58,827 bases of DNA. Source: Rhodothermales bacterium. GTDB taxonomy: Bacteria > Bacteroidota > Rhodothermia > Rhodothermales > VXPQ01. Positions within the stretch are counted from its first letter, which is position 1; each line of letters starts with the position of its first letter. The notes below the pieces were generated by a model, which was given only the letters and a program-made list of their open reading frames with translations, made no database searches and was not told the DNA's origin. The position numbers and the translations under genes are program-made. Where the stretch lies: assembly GCA_022825385.1 (NCBI GenBank), contig JAJDWX010000017.1:1-58827 (forward strand), written 5' to 3'. Positions 46,891-56,456 of this stretch are shown piece by piece.

Positions 46891-49692
46891 ATGGCGCAGG
46901 CAACCATCGACCGGCTGATAATCAATTCCCCCTACCAGGAACCTGCGCGGCATTGGCGCTACGACAGGGCGTCCCGCCTTTTCGATCTTGCGGAGGGGCG
47001 GCGACCAGCCGGGTATGTTGTGGCTTCTCAGGATTCGAAAGCCTTTGACGACCCTGGCACATTTGTCCCCATTCCGCTGGTGAAGCAAATTCGCGCGCGC
47101 GTAAAGAATTGGCGCGACGCGGGCTATCCGGGCGTTACCGGCGTCACCCGTCGCCTGCTTCGACACTGGACAGATCCTGAGGAATTCGCCGAACGGCGCT
47201 TCTTTTTCTGTCAGATTGAGGCTGCCGAAACATTGATCTGGCTTGCGGAAGCACCCGACACAGAGAAAGTCGGCATTGATATTCCAACCGACGGGAGCAA
47301 TTTCCGGCGACTGTGCGCCAAGATGGCGACGGGCTCAGGCAAAACGGTGGTTATGGCCATGATCATCGCTTGGCACATTCTGAACAAGGTTGCTTATCCA
47401 CAGGATCGCCGCTTCGCCAAAAATATTCTTGTGATAGCGCCTGGCTTGACCGTCAAGAACCGTCTGGCGGTTCTTAAGCCCGCGCATACTGAAAGTTACT
47501 ACAAGGCCTTTCGCATCCTCCCCTCTCCTATGCTGGACAAACTCCGCCAGGGGAAGGTGCTTGTGCATAACTGGCATGTGCTCAACTGGGAAACCGAGGA
47601 GAAAATCGCCAAAAAGCGCAGCGTGGACAAACGCGGACCGAAAAGCAACGAAGCGTATGTTCGGGAAGTGCTTGGAGATATGGCCACCGCGCGAAACATT
47701 CTGGTTATCAACGACGAAGCGCATCATGCGTGGCGCCTGCCTGCCGGGTCGGGCGCCCGCGGAATTTCAAAAAGCGATATCGAACAAGCCACAAAATGGA
47801 TTGGCGGACTTGACCGAATCGACCAGGCTCGGGGCATTCTTGCCTGCTACGACTTTTCCGCCACGCCTTTCGTGCCGTCCGGCAAGCAAAGCTCGCAAGA
47901 AGCGCTGTTCGACTGGATCGTAAGCGATTTCGGCCTGAACGATGCTATCGAGGCGGGTCTGGTCAAAACGCCCCGCGTAGTGATCCGTGACGACGCCCTT
48001 CCCAACCCGCAAACCTACAAATCGCGCCTTTATCATATCTATAACGATCCCGAAGTAAAGGACGATCTGAATCGCAAGGCCGAGCCGGCCACGCCGCTCC
48101 CCGACCTTGTGCTGAATGGGTATCACCTGCTTGGTTATGACTGGCGCGAAACAGCGAAGCAATGGAAGGGTCAGGGGTTCAAGACCCCGCCGTCCATGAT
48201 TACCGTGGCAAATCGCACAGAGACCGCCGCGCGGGTCAAGCATTCTTTCGACAACGGTAAAATCCGTATCGAGGAGCTTTGCGATGCGGACCGAACGCTT
48301 CACATCGATTCGAAAGTACTTGGCGAGGCCGAAGCAGCCGACGAACCGATTGCCGAAATCGACGGAGAAGAGAATCGCGTAAACGGTCAATCTCGCAAGC
48401 TCACGAAAAAACAGCGAGCCGAGCTTTTGCGGCGGCAGGTAGACACGGTGGGCCAGGAAGGGAAACCCGGCGCGAATATCCAGAATGTGATTGCCGTCGG
48501 CATGCTATCGGAAGGCTGGGACGCCAGAACCGTAACCCACATCATGGGCCTGCGGGCGTTCGCCAGTCAGTTGCTATGCGAGCAGGTCGTGGGGCGCGGC
48601 CTGCGACGCACCGCGTATGAAACGAACCCGGAAACCGGCTTTTTCGAGCCGGAATACGTCAATGTTTTCGGGGTTCCCTTTACCTTTCTGCCGCACGAAT
48701 CGCAGGAGGGCGTGGTGCCTCCCCCTCCCAAACCGAAAACCGCTATCGAACCCGTTCCGGAAAAGGCGGCTTTCGAAATTCGGTGGCCCAATCTCGTTCG
48801 AATCGAGCACGTATTCCGTCCGCACTTGACGTTCGATCCGAAACAGGTGGCGCTGCTGGAATTGGACCCCGCAGGCATTGCCCGGATCGCCGATTTGGCT
48901 CCCGTGATTGAGGGCAAGCCGGATATCACGAAGATCGCTTCCATCGACCTGGATAACCTGGCCCGCGAGTTTCGTACGCAGCGGATTGTTTTCGAAACCG
49001 CAGCGCACGTATACGACCGGATGCTCCCGGACTGGCAGGGAAGCAGGGAATTTCTACTGGCCCAACTGGTGCGGCTCATAGACAAGTTCATCCGTTCTGA
49101 CAGAATTGTCGTTATATCCTCCCTGTTCAATCAGGACGACAGGAAAAAGCGTCTGCTCATTACGCTCAATATGAACAAGGTTGTCCAGCACATCTTTCAG
49201 GCGATTCATTTCGAAAACGTCGAAAAACTGGAACCGGTATTCGATACGGACCGCCCTATTCGCTCGACCGCAGACATGATGACCTGGCATTCCAGCAAGC
49301 CTTGCGAGCGAACCGAACGCAGCCATATCAATTTCTGCGTGTACGACAGCGCCTGGGAGGCAACGGAAGCCTTTGCGCTGGATAACAGCCCCTTTGTGGA
49401 GGCGTGGGCGAAGAACGACCATCTCGGATTCGAGGTGTTCTACGTATACCGCGGGGTGGTAAGGAAATATCGCCCCGATTTTATCGTGCGGCTGACTTCG
49501 GGCGATACGCTGGTTCTGGAAGTCAAAGGCAAAGACACCGAGCAGGATCGCGTCAAGCGCGGGTCCCTCGACGGGTGGACGCGCGCCGTCAACGAGCACG
49601 GCGGATTCGGGCGGTGGACCTGGGCCGTGTCGCGAAACCCCGGCGAAATTCACGATATTCTGGCGAAACACATGTGTGCCGAAAGTGTCTAA
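46891..49692 (+). CDS. res: Type III restriction enzyme Res subunit (SF2 helicase plus PD-(D/E)xK nuclease)
   Basis: 933 residues from ATG 46891. SF2 translocase motifs are in order: Walker A ATGSGKT (146-152), DEAH box at 275-278 (INDEAHHAW), motif III FSATPF, and motif VI QVVGRGLRR near residue 568. The C-terminal nuclease has Asp863 (RPDFIVRL) and Glu877-Val-Lys879 (LEVKGKD), the PD-ExK core. Together with Mod it would cleave DNA lacking methylation at paired inverted sites. The methyltransferase gene is not upstream as in classical mod-res operons but 2 kb downstream, after genes A and B and an IS fragment. The frame is intact. Confidence 0.93.
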   Translation: MAQATIDRLIINSPYQEPARHWRYDRASRLFDLAEGRRPAGYVVASQDSKAFDDPGTFVPIPLVKQIRARVKNWRDAGYPGVTGVTRRLLRHWTDPEEFAERRFFFCQIEAAETLIWLAEAPDTEKVGIDIPTDGSNFRRLCAKMATGSGKTVVMAMIIAWHILNKVAYPQDRRFAKNILVIAPGLTVKNRLAVLKPAHTESYYKAFRILPSPMLDKLRQGKVLVHNWHVLNWETEEKIAKKRSVDKRGPKSNEAYVREVLGDMATARNILVINDEAHHAWRLPAGSGARGISKSDIEQATKWIGGLDRIDQARGILACYDFSATPFVPSGKQSSQEALFDWIVSDFGLNDAIEAGLVKTPRVVIRDDALPNPQTYKSRLYHIYNDPEVKDDLNRKAEPATPLPDLVLNGYHLLGYDWRETAKQWKGQGFKTPPSMITVANRTETAARVKHSFDNGKIRIEELCDADRTLHIDSKVLGEAEAADEPIAEIDGEENRVNGQSRKLTKKQRAELLRRQVDTVGQEGKPGANIQNVIAVGMLSEGWDARTVTHIMGLRAFASQLLCEQVVGRGLRRTAYETNPETGFFEPEYVNVFGVPFTFLPHESQEGVVPPPPKPKTAIEPVPEKAAFEIRWPNLVRIEHVFRPHLTFDPKQVALLELDPAGIARIADLAPVIEGKPDITKIASIDLDNLAREFRTQRIVFETAAHVYDRMLPDWQGSREFLLAQLVRLIDKFIRSDRIVVISSLFNQDDRKKRLLITLNMNKVVQHIFQAIHFENVEKLEPVFDTDRPIRSTADMMTWHSSKPCERTERSHINFCVYDSAWEATEAFALDNSPFVEAWAKNDHLGFEVFYVYRGVVRKYRPDFIVRLTSGDTLVLEVKGKDTEQDRVKRGSLDGWTRAVNEHGGFGRWTWAVSRNPGEIHDILAKHMCAESV

Positions 49693-49722
49693 ATAAGGAA
49701 TGAACACACTGGATACTGTAGA

Positions 49723-49869
49723 GGTCGCTACGGCGCGCCGGATGTTTTCAATACGGACCAGGGGGCGCAGTTCACGTCGGAAGCGTTCACCGGCGCGCTG
49801 AAGGCGCACGGAGTGCGCATCTCGATGGACGGCAAGGGCCGCTGGCTCGATAACGTGTACATTGTATAA
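49723..49869 (+). pseudogene. IS3-family transposase (OrfB) fragment
   Basis: A stretch of about 48 codons encodes YGAPDVFNTDQGAQFTSEAF ... ISMDGKGRWLDNV, the central part of the DDE integrase core of IS3-family OrfB, including the Asp of TDQG. Neither the N-terminal half nor the remainder after DNV is present; the frame stops at 49867-49869. It is a decayed insertion scar between res and gene A. The element ends are not visible here. Confidence 0.85.
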
Positions 49870-49888
49870 GGGACAGCAAAAGCAGTCG

Positions 49889-50335
49889 ATGAAACACGGA
49901 GGCAACGATCCGAAACGCCGGATTGCAGAACCAGATGATTTTACCAGGGGCGAGTTGGATAGATTTGCCGAAGCTGCTCACTACAAGGGCAGAGCGTATC
50001 ACAAGACGAAGCCAGCTGATTACGGCTTCCATCCGTCTGTCAGCCCCCGCCCAGGGAAATCGGCTTGCGACGACATCCGGATTATTAAAAAGGCCGAGGC
50101 GGAACAACTCCTTCTATCAGGCTTTGCCCGTGGTATGGTCAGCACTTTCTGTCAGGGAAGCCTCAATCTGCCCAAGTTTGTGTGGGCTGTGGATGACGAT
50201 GGCGAGGCGTACGAAGCAAAACTTGATGGAGACGGACTAAACTACCACGGATACCGAATCGACGAATATAGAGACCCCGGCTCACGCAAGATGCGCAAAC
50301 AAGTACTAAAGGCATGGAAACGACGGAGCAATTGA
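49889..50335 (+). CDS. Uncharacterised small basic protein, island gene A (copy 1)
   Basis: 148 residues from ATG 49889 (MKHGGNDPKRR). I do not recognise the family. The centre is highly conserved with copy 2: GRAYHKTKPADYGFHPSVSPRP, CDDIRIIKKAEAEQLLLSGFARGMVS, then LPKFVWAVDDDGEAYEAKLDGDG, YHGYRIDE and a basic end MRKQVLKAWKRR. The last part (FVWAVDxxGExYEA...YHGY) looks like an alpha/beta core as in small nucleases or toxins, but no catalytic set can be assigned. It overlaps gene B by 22 bp. A gap-free hand alignment to the second copy at 57938 gives about 71% identity over all 148 residues. Confidence 0.7.
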   Translation: MKHGGNDPKRRIAEPDDFTRGELDRFAEAAHYKGRAYHKTKPADYGFHPSVSPRPGKSACDDIRIIKKAEAEQLLLSGFARGMVSTFCQGSLNLPKFVWAVDDDGEAYEAKLDGDGLNYHGYRIDEYRDPGSRKMRKQVLKAWKRRSN

Positions 50336-51675
50336 AATTCACGCTTGTCCCGGAAACGCTGGAAGAAGGCTCTCCAGAAGAGAAAGCGAGTTTCGGCATG
50401 GTCACCATCGCCGCAAACGGACATGTACTGACCGAAGGCATCGCTTTGCTCGAGCACAACGAGCTCTTCAGCGGCCCGCATGTTTCCGGCTACCATATGA
50501 CCGAGTGGCTGTTGTGGAACTGGTGGCGGCTTCTTTGGGAACCCCGTCCTGCAGGCGTGGATAACGACGAGGACAACGACGATACGTGGTTCGAATGGGT
50601 CTTTGCGCACAATATGTCGTCCATCGGCGAGGGCTACCTGTGGCCGGACATCGAAATAGCGTCCGACGGGGTACTGATGCGCTTGACCTCTTCACGGACT
50701 GGGAGCCCGGACGAAAAGGTATTTCGTTACCTGGGGGCGCCCCGGTCCGAGACCATCACGGTCGAGGCATTCAAGAAGGCCGTAGACGAATTCGCCCATG
50801 TCGTGCTGGAACGCCTTGACGAAGAAAGTATCCTCAATACCAACCTGCATGTCATCTGGCGCTATCTGGAACGGGAACGTGACGACGAGGGAGCGGCGGC
50901 TTTTCGCCGCATGGAGGCGATACTGGGGCACGACCCCGGCAAGGGAGACGACAACGAGATACGGGAATGCCTTGCGGACGCTACAAAATTAGGACACGAT
51001 ACGATAACCGAATTGGCAGCCCATACAGGACAACGTAAGGATCGCCCGGTACGAGCATCGGAATTGGAAGTAAGCGCCCGGCGAGCCGGGTTCGACATGC
51101 GCGTCCGCGACGCCGTGCGACTCGGCCCCGCGGAAAGCATTCCCGAGTGGGGCACTGACAAGGCTTGGCGTATTGGTGTCGCCATGGCGCGGGCTGTGCG
51201 ACAGGCCGGGGGTTTGAATGGTCAACCGATCAAAAACACCAAGTTGACGGACCTGGCAGGAACCTCCAGAAAGGTGGTAGAAAATATCAACCGAACAACG
51301 GGCAACATTTCTTTTGTGCTGGATGGCGAAAACGGGTGCTCGCGCATCGCACTACGGTCGAAATGGGAAACGGGCAGGCGCTTCGATCTGGCGCGGCTAT
51401 TGGCGGACAAACTGTGCTTCAACCATATTAACGAACCCCTGCATCCGGTTACCCGGTCGTATACCTACCGGCAGAAGCTGCAGCGTGCGTTCGCCGCCGA
51501 GCTATTGGCGCCCATCGAAGCAGTAGATGATTTTCTGGATGGCGACACATCCGAAGAAAAACAAAACGACGCTGGCAGGCACTTTAACGTCTCCCCGCTA
51601 ACGATACAATCCCTGCTTGTCAACAACGGTCTCATAAACCGGGAAGAGGCGTTAGATATTATTGATCGGACGTAA
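50314..51675 (+). CDS. Uncharacterised protein with ImmA/IrrE-like C-terminus, island gene B (copy 1)
   Basis: 453 residues. The N-terminal part (1-200) has a distinctive SGYHMTEWLLWNWWRLLWEPRPAG ... WVFAHNMSSIGEGYLWPDIEIASDG signature that I cannot name. The C-terminal part resembles ImmA/IrrE regulators: RRFDLARLLADKLCF aligns where these have the RFTLAHELGH zinc motif, and RAFAAELLAPIEAVDDF ... AGRHFNVSPLTIQSLLVNNGLI matches their end. The HExxH zinc site is absent (LARLLAD instead), so protease activity is unlikely. The gene starts inside A and ends 21 bp before mod, placing it firmly in the operon. A truncated second copy is at 58363. Confidence 0.72.
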   Translation: METTEQLKFTLVPETLEEGSPEEKASFGMVTIAANGHVLTEGIALLEHNELFSGPHVSGYHMTEWLLWNWWRLLWEPRPAGVDNDEDNDDTWFEWVFAHNMSSIGEGYLWPDIEIASDGVLMRLTSSRTGSPDEKVFRYLGAPRSETITVEAFKKAVDEFAHVVLERLDEESILNTNLHVIWRYLERERDDEGAAAFRRMEAILGHDPGKGDDNEIRECLADATKLGHDTITELAAHTGQRKDRPVRASELEVSARRAGFDMRVRDAVRLGPAESIPEWGTDKAWRIGVAMARAVRQAGGLNGQPIKNTKLTDLAGTSRKVVENINRTTGNISFVLDGENGCSRIALRSKWETGRRFDLARLLADKLCFNHINEPLHPVTRSYTYRQKLQRAFAAELLAPIEAVDDFLDGDTSEEKQNDAGRHFNVSPLTIQSLLVNNGLINREEALDIIDRT

Positions 51676-51696
51676 GTAAACGCCTGTTTGCAAGCC

Positions 51697-54231
51697 ATGC
51701 CGAAAAAGAAATCCATTGAAAGCTACGCGCACACCGACAAGGAGCGTACGAACAACCCGCCCGTCGGCCTGGTAACGCCTGAAACCGATCAGGATCAAGG
51801 CAAGAAAGCGTATGCGCACGATCCCCATATCGACCCGCAACTCGTCTGGGCCGGTAAGGCCGAGCATACTTCGTTCGACGTCCCGACCGTATCGCTGCAT
51901 GTGCACGAACGCATAGATCCGCGTACGATTATCGAGGCTACGCGCAAACGCAATGGCGCCCTGCCCCAGCCGTCGTTATTCGACGCGACGGAAGAAAATC
52001 CCCCGCTTCGGCAGGCCATCGAGTTCTATCGGCATAAGCATAACTGGACCAACCGCCTTGTCGCGGGCGATAGCCTGCTTGTGATGAACAGCTTGCTGGA
52101 AAAGGAAGGGCTTGGCGGGCAGGTACAAATGATTTACATAGACCCGCCCTATGGAATCAGTTACGGCTCGAATTTTCAGCCTTTTGTGCATCGCCGCGAG
52201 GTGGTCGATGGCAAGGACGACGACCTGACCGCCGAACCGGAACAGATCCGCGCCTTTCGTGACACTTGGGAGATGGGCATTCATTCCTACCTGGCGTATC
52301 TCCGGGACCGGCTTCTGCTCTCCCGGGAATTGTTGACGGAAAGCGGTTCCTGTTTCGTGCAGATTGGCGACGAAAATATCCACCGGGTGGGCATGGTGAT
52401 GGACGAAATTTTCGGCGCACAGAATCGTATAGCCACCATATCCTTCGCCACGACGAGCGGCAGTTCCGCCTCTACCCTGCCGCAGGTGGCCGACTACCTG
52501 CTCTGGTATGCAAGGGATAAAAAGAAAGTAAAATACCGGCAGATATATGAAACCCTGACGCGCAGTGAGATAATCGATTTCTTCAGTTCCTACGTCATGG
52601 TGGAATTACCGGATGGCACGTCCCGAAAACTCACCAGGGAAGAACGCTTCGACCCCGACGCAGCACTGCCTGAAGGGGCCCGCATTTATCGGCGCACCGG
52701 GCTGGATTCGCAAGGGGCTTCTACAACAGGTCGCTCCGAACCTTATGAATGGAACGGCAGGGTATTTCCTTGTGCGAACAACCGACAATGGTCCATCTCC
52801 AAAGAGGGCATGGATCGCCTGGCCGAGTTGGGCAGACTGGAAGCGCTCGACGGTCGGGAGTCGCTCATGTGGAAAAAATACGAAAATGAAGTGCCGGGCC
52901 GGCGTATCAACAATGTCTGGCCAACCCAGATGTATCCGAGCGCTAAATCCTATGTGGTGGAGACCTCCACGAAGGCCATCCAGCGTTGCCTGCTGATGAC
53001 CACCGATCCTGGCGATCTCGTGCTGGATCCCACCTGCGGCAGTGGAACCACCGCCTTTGTCGCCGAGCAATGGGGTCGGCGATGGCTCACGTGCGATACC
53101 TCGCGGGTTGCAATCACACTGGCAAAACGGCGGCTGATGACTGCACACTTCGACTATTATGAACTGGCATATCCTGACGAGGGAGTGGGCAGCGGTTTCC
53201 GTTACAAGACGGTCCCGAAGGTTTCTCCCAAAGTGCTCATAGGCGAGGAATCACAGTCCGACATCATCCTCTATGATCAGGCCGTGGAAGACAGAAAGAA
53301 GTCTCGTGTCACGGGCCCATTCACCGTAGAAGCCGTACCTGCCCCGGCGGTAAAGCCACTGGACGATATTCAGGATGTACCCCCCTCCCCTGCCGACGAC
53401 TCGGTTGCCCGTTCCGGAGAAACGATCCGCCAAAGCGATTGGCGCGACGAATTGTACAAGACCGGCATTCGAGGGAAGGCCGGACAGCGCATTTCCTTTG
53501 TCCGGCTGGAACCGCTGCCCGGTTTTCAGTGGCTGCACGCAGACGGAGAAACGCGCCCGGACGATGCCGCAACGCCTTCCGAACGAGTGGTTATTTCCTT
53601 CGGCCCGGATCATGCCCCGCTGGAGCAACGCCAGGTCGCGCTGGCCATTGAAGATGCACAAAATCTCGTTCCCAAGCCCAAAATCATCGCCTTCGCTGCT
53701 TTTCAGTTCGACCCGGAGGCAGCGAAAGACATCGACGAGACCAATTGGCCCGGCGTAATGCTCCTCAAGGCGCAAATGAACGCGGACCTGCTGACGGAAG
53801 ACCTGAAGAAAGAACGTTCCAGCAACGAAAGTTTCTGGCTCATTGGCCAACCGGACGTAGAACTGGAGACGATTTCGTATGGCGAGCACGCAGGCAAACT
53901 GCGCGTCTCTGTTCTTGGGTTCGATTACTACAACACCAAAACCGGCAAGTTGGAATCCGGCGGATCCGACCGGATCGCCGTATGGATGCTGGATCCCGAT
54001 TACGATGGCCGTAGCTTGTTTCCCCACCAGGTTTTCTTTCCTTTGGCTGGCCCCAAGGACGGCTGGACTCGCCTTGCGCGCAATCTCAAGGCCGAGATCG
54101 ACGAAAGCCTGATAGAAGCCTATCGCGGCACGACCTCCCTCCCCTTCGAGCCGGGCGAACACCGCCGAGTGGCGGTCAAGATTGTGGACGACCGGGGTAT
54201 TGAGAGCTTGAAAATTGTGGAGGTGGGGTGA
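51697..54231 (+). CDS. mod: Type III-like DNA adenine methyltransferase Mod
   Basis: 844 residues from ATG 51697. Motif order is beta-class: the catalytic DPPY at 149-152 (MIYIDPPYGISYG) precedes the SAM-binding DPTCGSGTTAF beginning at Asp444. The section between and the C-terminal 330 residues would hold target recognition. Residues about 555-600 form a Pro/Asp-rich linker. It is expected to methylate the N6 of adenine in an asymmetric site and to guide the Res subunit. A TTG at 51688 is an alternative start. The stop TGA shares a base with the ATG of the TIR-domain gene (TGATG). Confidence 0.93.
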   Translation: MPKKKSIESYAHTDKERTNNPPVGLVTPETDQDQGKKAYAHDPHIDPQLVWAGKAEHTSFDVPTVSLHVHERIDPRTIIEATRKRNGALPQPSLFDATEENPPLRQAIEFYRHKHNWTNRLVAGDSLLVMNSLLEKEGLGGQVQMIYIDPPYGISYGSNFQPFVHRREVVDGKDDDLTAEPEQIRAFRDTWEMGIHSYLAYLRDRLLLSRELLTESGSCFVQIGDENIHRVGMVMDEIFGAQNRIATISFATTSGSSASTLPQVADYLLWYARDKKKVKYRQIYETLTRSEIIDFFSSYVMVELPDGTSRKLTREERFDPDAALPEGARIYRRTGLDSQGASTTGRSEPYEWNGRVFPCANNRQWSISKEGMDRLAELGRLEALDGRESLMWKKYENEVPGRRINNVWPTQMYPSAKSYVVETSTKAIQRCLLMTTDPGDLVLDPTCGSGTTAFVAEQWGRRWLTCDTSRVAITLAKRRLMTAHFDYYELAYPDEGVGSGFRYKTVPKVSPKVLIGEESQSDIILYDQAVEDRKKSRVTGPFTVEAVPAPAVKPLDDIQDVPPSPADDSVARSGETIRQSDWRDELYKTGIRGKAGQRISFVRLEPLPGFQWLHADGETRPDDAATPSERVVISFGPDHAPLEQRQVALAIEDAQNLVPKPKIIAFAAFQFDPEAAKDIDETNWPGVMLLKAQMNADLLTEDLKKERSSNESFWLIGQPDVELETISYGEHAGKLRVSVLGFDYYNTKTGKLESGGSDRIAVWMLDPDYDGRSLFPHQVFFPLAGPKDGWTRLARNLKAEIDESLIEAYRGTTSLPFEPGEHRRVAVKIVDDRGIESLKIVEVG

Positions 54232-54869
54232 TGCCGAGACCGAGTAAGAAAAAAGCGATGGAGCTCATCCAGAAATCTTTGTTCGGAATAAATGAATTCA
54301 AAATATTAGCCGAGGATTATTATGATTTGGACGATTCTGTGGAGTTCCGTACATGGTACAGAGATACTGAAATAACAATTAAAACAATTTTTAGTAACCA
54401 AGATGGACATGTCCATGAGTTTCTTGAATGTTTTCACCTTGCAGATGATGATATAGATGCCATGAGGCGTGCTGAAGCTGTTTTAGAATCAATGTTTAAT
54501 GAGGTCAATGAGCACTGGGATGATAACCTTCCGATACAAAGATCTTCGCCTACGAAAAGAACTATACAGACAGATACGAAAAAAGTATTCGTCATCCACG
54601 GCAGGGACGAAGGTACTCGTGCAATGGTGGCGGGCTTCCTCAAACAATTAGAGATCGAACCCGTGATACTTTCCGAACAGTCGAGTCAAGGTCGCACCAT
54701 CATCGAAAAATTCGAGAAACATGCGAATGTCGGATTTGCCGTGGCTCTACTGACTCCAGACGACACTGGATCACTTAAGGGAGCCAGGGGCAAATCAAAT
54801 CCACGTGCCCGACAAAACGTGATTTTCGAACTGGGCTTCTTCATCGGAAGGCTTGGACGAGAACGTGTA
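54231..54869 (+). pseudogene. TIR-domain (PF10137-like) effector, 5' part, interrupted by an insertion sequence
   Basis: Codons 1-213 of a predicted nucleotide-binding TIR-like protein related to the CAP12/Pycsar effector TIR family. The first 115 residues are an unassigned helical domain. The TIR part starts with KVFVIHGRDEGTRAMVAGFLKQL, continues EQSSQGRTIIEKFEKHANVGFAVALLTPDD and ends ARQNVIFELGFFIGRLGRERV. Glu200 in VIFELGFF is the likely NADase glutamate. The frame then reads eight codons into the inserted element and stops at 54893. The remaining 49 codons lie at 56495-56644. ATG 54231 overlaps the mod stop. Local GC is clearly lower than in mod. Confidence 0.9.
54862..54869. repeat. 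Left copy of the 8-bp target-site duplication
   Basis: AACGTGTA directly abuts the left end of the IS256-family element; the identical octamer at 56487-56494 abuts the right end. Eight-base duplications are usual for IS256. Confidence 0.9.
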
Positions 54870-54903
54870 GGGGGTGTCCAGAAAACTGTGTAATTTAACC
54901 TTA

Positions 54904-56142
54904 TGTACAAGTTTAATATTTACTTGACGTTCGGGGTCTCCCTTTCGTGGGTCATGCGGCTTGTTTTTGGGTTTCGTTTTCGGTGTTGGGAACGATGGGC
55001 GGCAGCGTTTTTCTTCCGAGGGCTTCTCGTAGCGCCTGCGCGGGCGTACGGCCCTTGAGGCGATAGCCCTGATGGCTGCGCTTGAGGTTGTAGTACGCAA
55101 GGTACTCGTCAAGGTCGCGCTGAATCTCTACGGGCTTCTGGTACCACGTCGTGCGGCCCTTGATCCGGAAGCATTCGTCGAGCAGGGTGCGGTTCATGCG
55201 CTCGACGAAGCCGTTCGTCTGCGGGCTGCGCACCTTCGTCCTGCGATGCTCTATGTCGTGCATGGCGAGCATCAACTCGTAGTGGTGCCTCTCGGGCCGT
55301 CCGCAGAACTCCCTGCCGTTGTCCGTAAGGACGGCCTTCACCTCTACGCCGAGCGCTTCGTAGAAAGGCAGCACCCTATCGTAGAGCAAGTCGGCGGCGG
55401 TAACCGGTATCTTCGACGTGTAGACCTTCGCGAAGGCCAGCGAGCAGAAAGCGTCGACGACGACCTGCACGTAGACCTTGCCTACGCCCTTGAGCGTACC
55501 CCAGTGGAAGGTATCCTGATTGAGCAGCTCTCCAGGGGCGTTCGCCTCTACGTGGCGCACCCTGAACTCAGGCGAGTGCTTCTCGAGCATGCGTATCTGC
55601 TCCGCGCTGAGCGCTATCGTCTCCTTGTTGGCCTCCCCCTCAAGGCGCAAGAGGCGCTGGCTGCGATGCAAGAGATCGTGCCGCGTCCATACGCCGCGTA
55701 CGCCCGTGGCGCTTACGTTCACGTCCATAAGGCGCAACTCGTTGGCTATGCGCTGCGCGCCCCACGTAGGACGCTCGAGGCAGAGCGCGAGAATCTTCTC
55801 CTCTATCTCTTTCGCTACGCGGTTCGGGTGCGGGTTCTTCGGACCGCGCTTCTTCTCTACGAAGGCGGCCATGCCGCCCACCTGAAAGGCGCGGCGTATA
55901 TCGTAGAACGACTGGCGGCTGTAGCCTGTGATCTCGCAGGCCTTCGATACGTTGCCGAGTTCCTCGGCAAGGCGGATAAGCGAGAGTTTGCGTTTTGCGC
56001 TTTCCGTGGTATTTTGCTTGGTAGCGGGCATTGGGTGTCTCCTTTTGTTAGGATTGGTTCGGTGAAAAACCCAATCTAAGGGAGACCCCGGTGTCCGTCC
56101 TCTTTTTATCGAGGACTGTCAAGTAAATACTGATACTGTACA
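54904..56142 (-). mobile_element. IS481-like insertion sequence nested in the IS256 remnant
   Basis: Both ends read TGTACA outward-in and share TATTTACTTGAC at the same offset, giving an imperfect inverted repeat of about 25 bp (54904-54928 and 56118-56142). A 5'-TGT start is usual for IS481. Further inside, GGGGTCTCCCTT (54933-54944) and AAGGGAGACCCC (56078-56089) are a second inverted pair. Near the right end GTCCTC/GAGGAC (56097-56116) forms a hairpin, perhaps shielding the transposase from outside transcription. The intact transposase gene suggests recent activity. Because TGTACA is itself palindromic it could instead be a target duplication. Confidence 0.75.
54952..56031 (-). CDS. IS481-like transposase
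   Basis: 359 residues, intact. The N-terminal HTH region (LSLIRLAEELGNVSKACEITGYSRQSFYDIRRAF) and a second HTH (ERPTWGAQRIANELRLMDV) precede an rve/DDE integrase core: Asp in NQDTFHWG, Asp in LTDNGREFCGRP and Glu in SPQTNGFVERMNRTLLDECF. The C-terminus has the usual LDEYLAYYNLKRSHQGYRLKGRTPAQAL. The gene starts 111 bp inside the right end of the element. Confidence 0.92.
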   Translation of the reverse strand: MPATKQNTTESAKRKLSLIRLAEELGNVSKACEITGYSRQSFYDIRRAFQVGGMAAFVEKKRGPKNPHPNRVAKEIEEKILALCLERPTWGAQRIANELRLMDVNVSATGVRGVWTRHDLLHRSQRLLRLEGEANKETIALSAEQIRMLEKHSPEFRVRHVEANAPGELLNQDTFHWGTLKGVGKVYVQVVVDAFCSLAFAKVYTSKIPVTAADLLYDRVLPFYEALGVEVKAVLTDNGREFCGRPERHHYELMLAMHDIEHRRTKVRSPQTNGFVERMNRTLLDECFRIKGRTTWYQKPVEIQRDLDEYLAYYNLKRSHQGYRLKGRTPAQALREALGRKTLPPIVPNTENETQKQAA

Positions 56143-56456
56143 ACTGGGGCGGGCGATACCCGGCTATCGCTCCCCTATGGAGAAAGGACTGGGCGCGATT
56201 GGCCACGTTCTTCGATTATCCTCCGGCTATCCGCAAGGTGGTCTACACGACGAACGCCATCGAGTCGCTCAACTACAGCTTGCGGCGGATCATCCGGGAC
56301 AAGGGCTCCTTCCCTAACGACGAGGCCGTTCTCAAGCTGCTCTGGCTTGCGCTGAACGAGGCGTCGAAGAAATGGACGCGGCCCGTGAAGAACTGGAAGG
56401 ACGCGCTCAACCAGTTCGTCATTCTCTACGGAGACAGAATGCCCAACGAAACTTAA
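56143..56456 (+). pseudogene. IS256-family (Mutator-type) transposase, C-terminal remnant
   Basis: About 104 codons encode NWGGRYPAIAPLWRKDW, FFDYPPAIRKVVYTTNAIES, LNYSLRRIIRDKGSFPNDE and KNWKDALNQFVILYGDRM, the conserved C-terminal third of IS256 transposases. The catalytic DDE domain upstream has been lost and the frame is cut by the right end of the nested IS481-like element. The stop is followed 30 bp later by the IS256 right inverted repeat end. Confidence 0.9.

Noticed and set aside
54904-56142. TGTACA at both ends of the IS481-like element as a target duplication
   Set aside because: TGTACA is palindromic, so it fits equally as the TGT...ACA element ends; similarity continues inward at the same offset, favouring terminal repeats. 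Kept only as an alternative.
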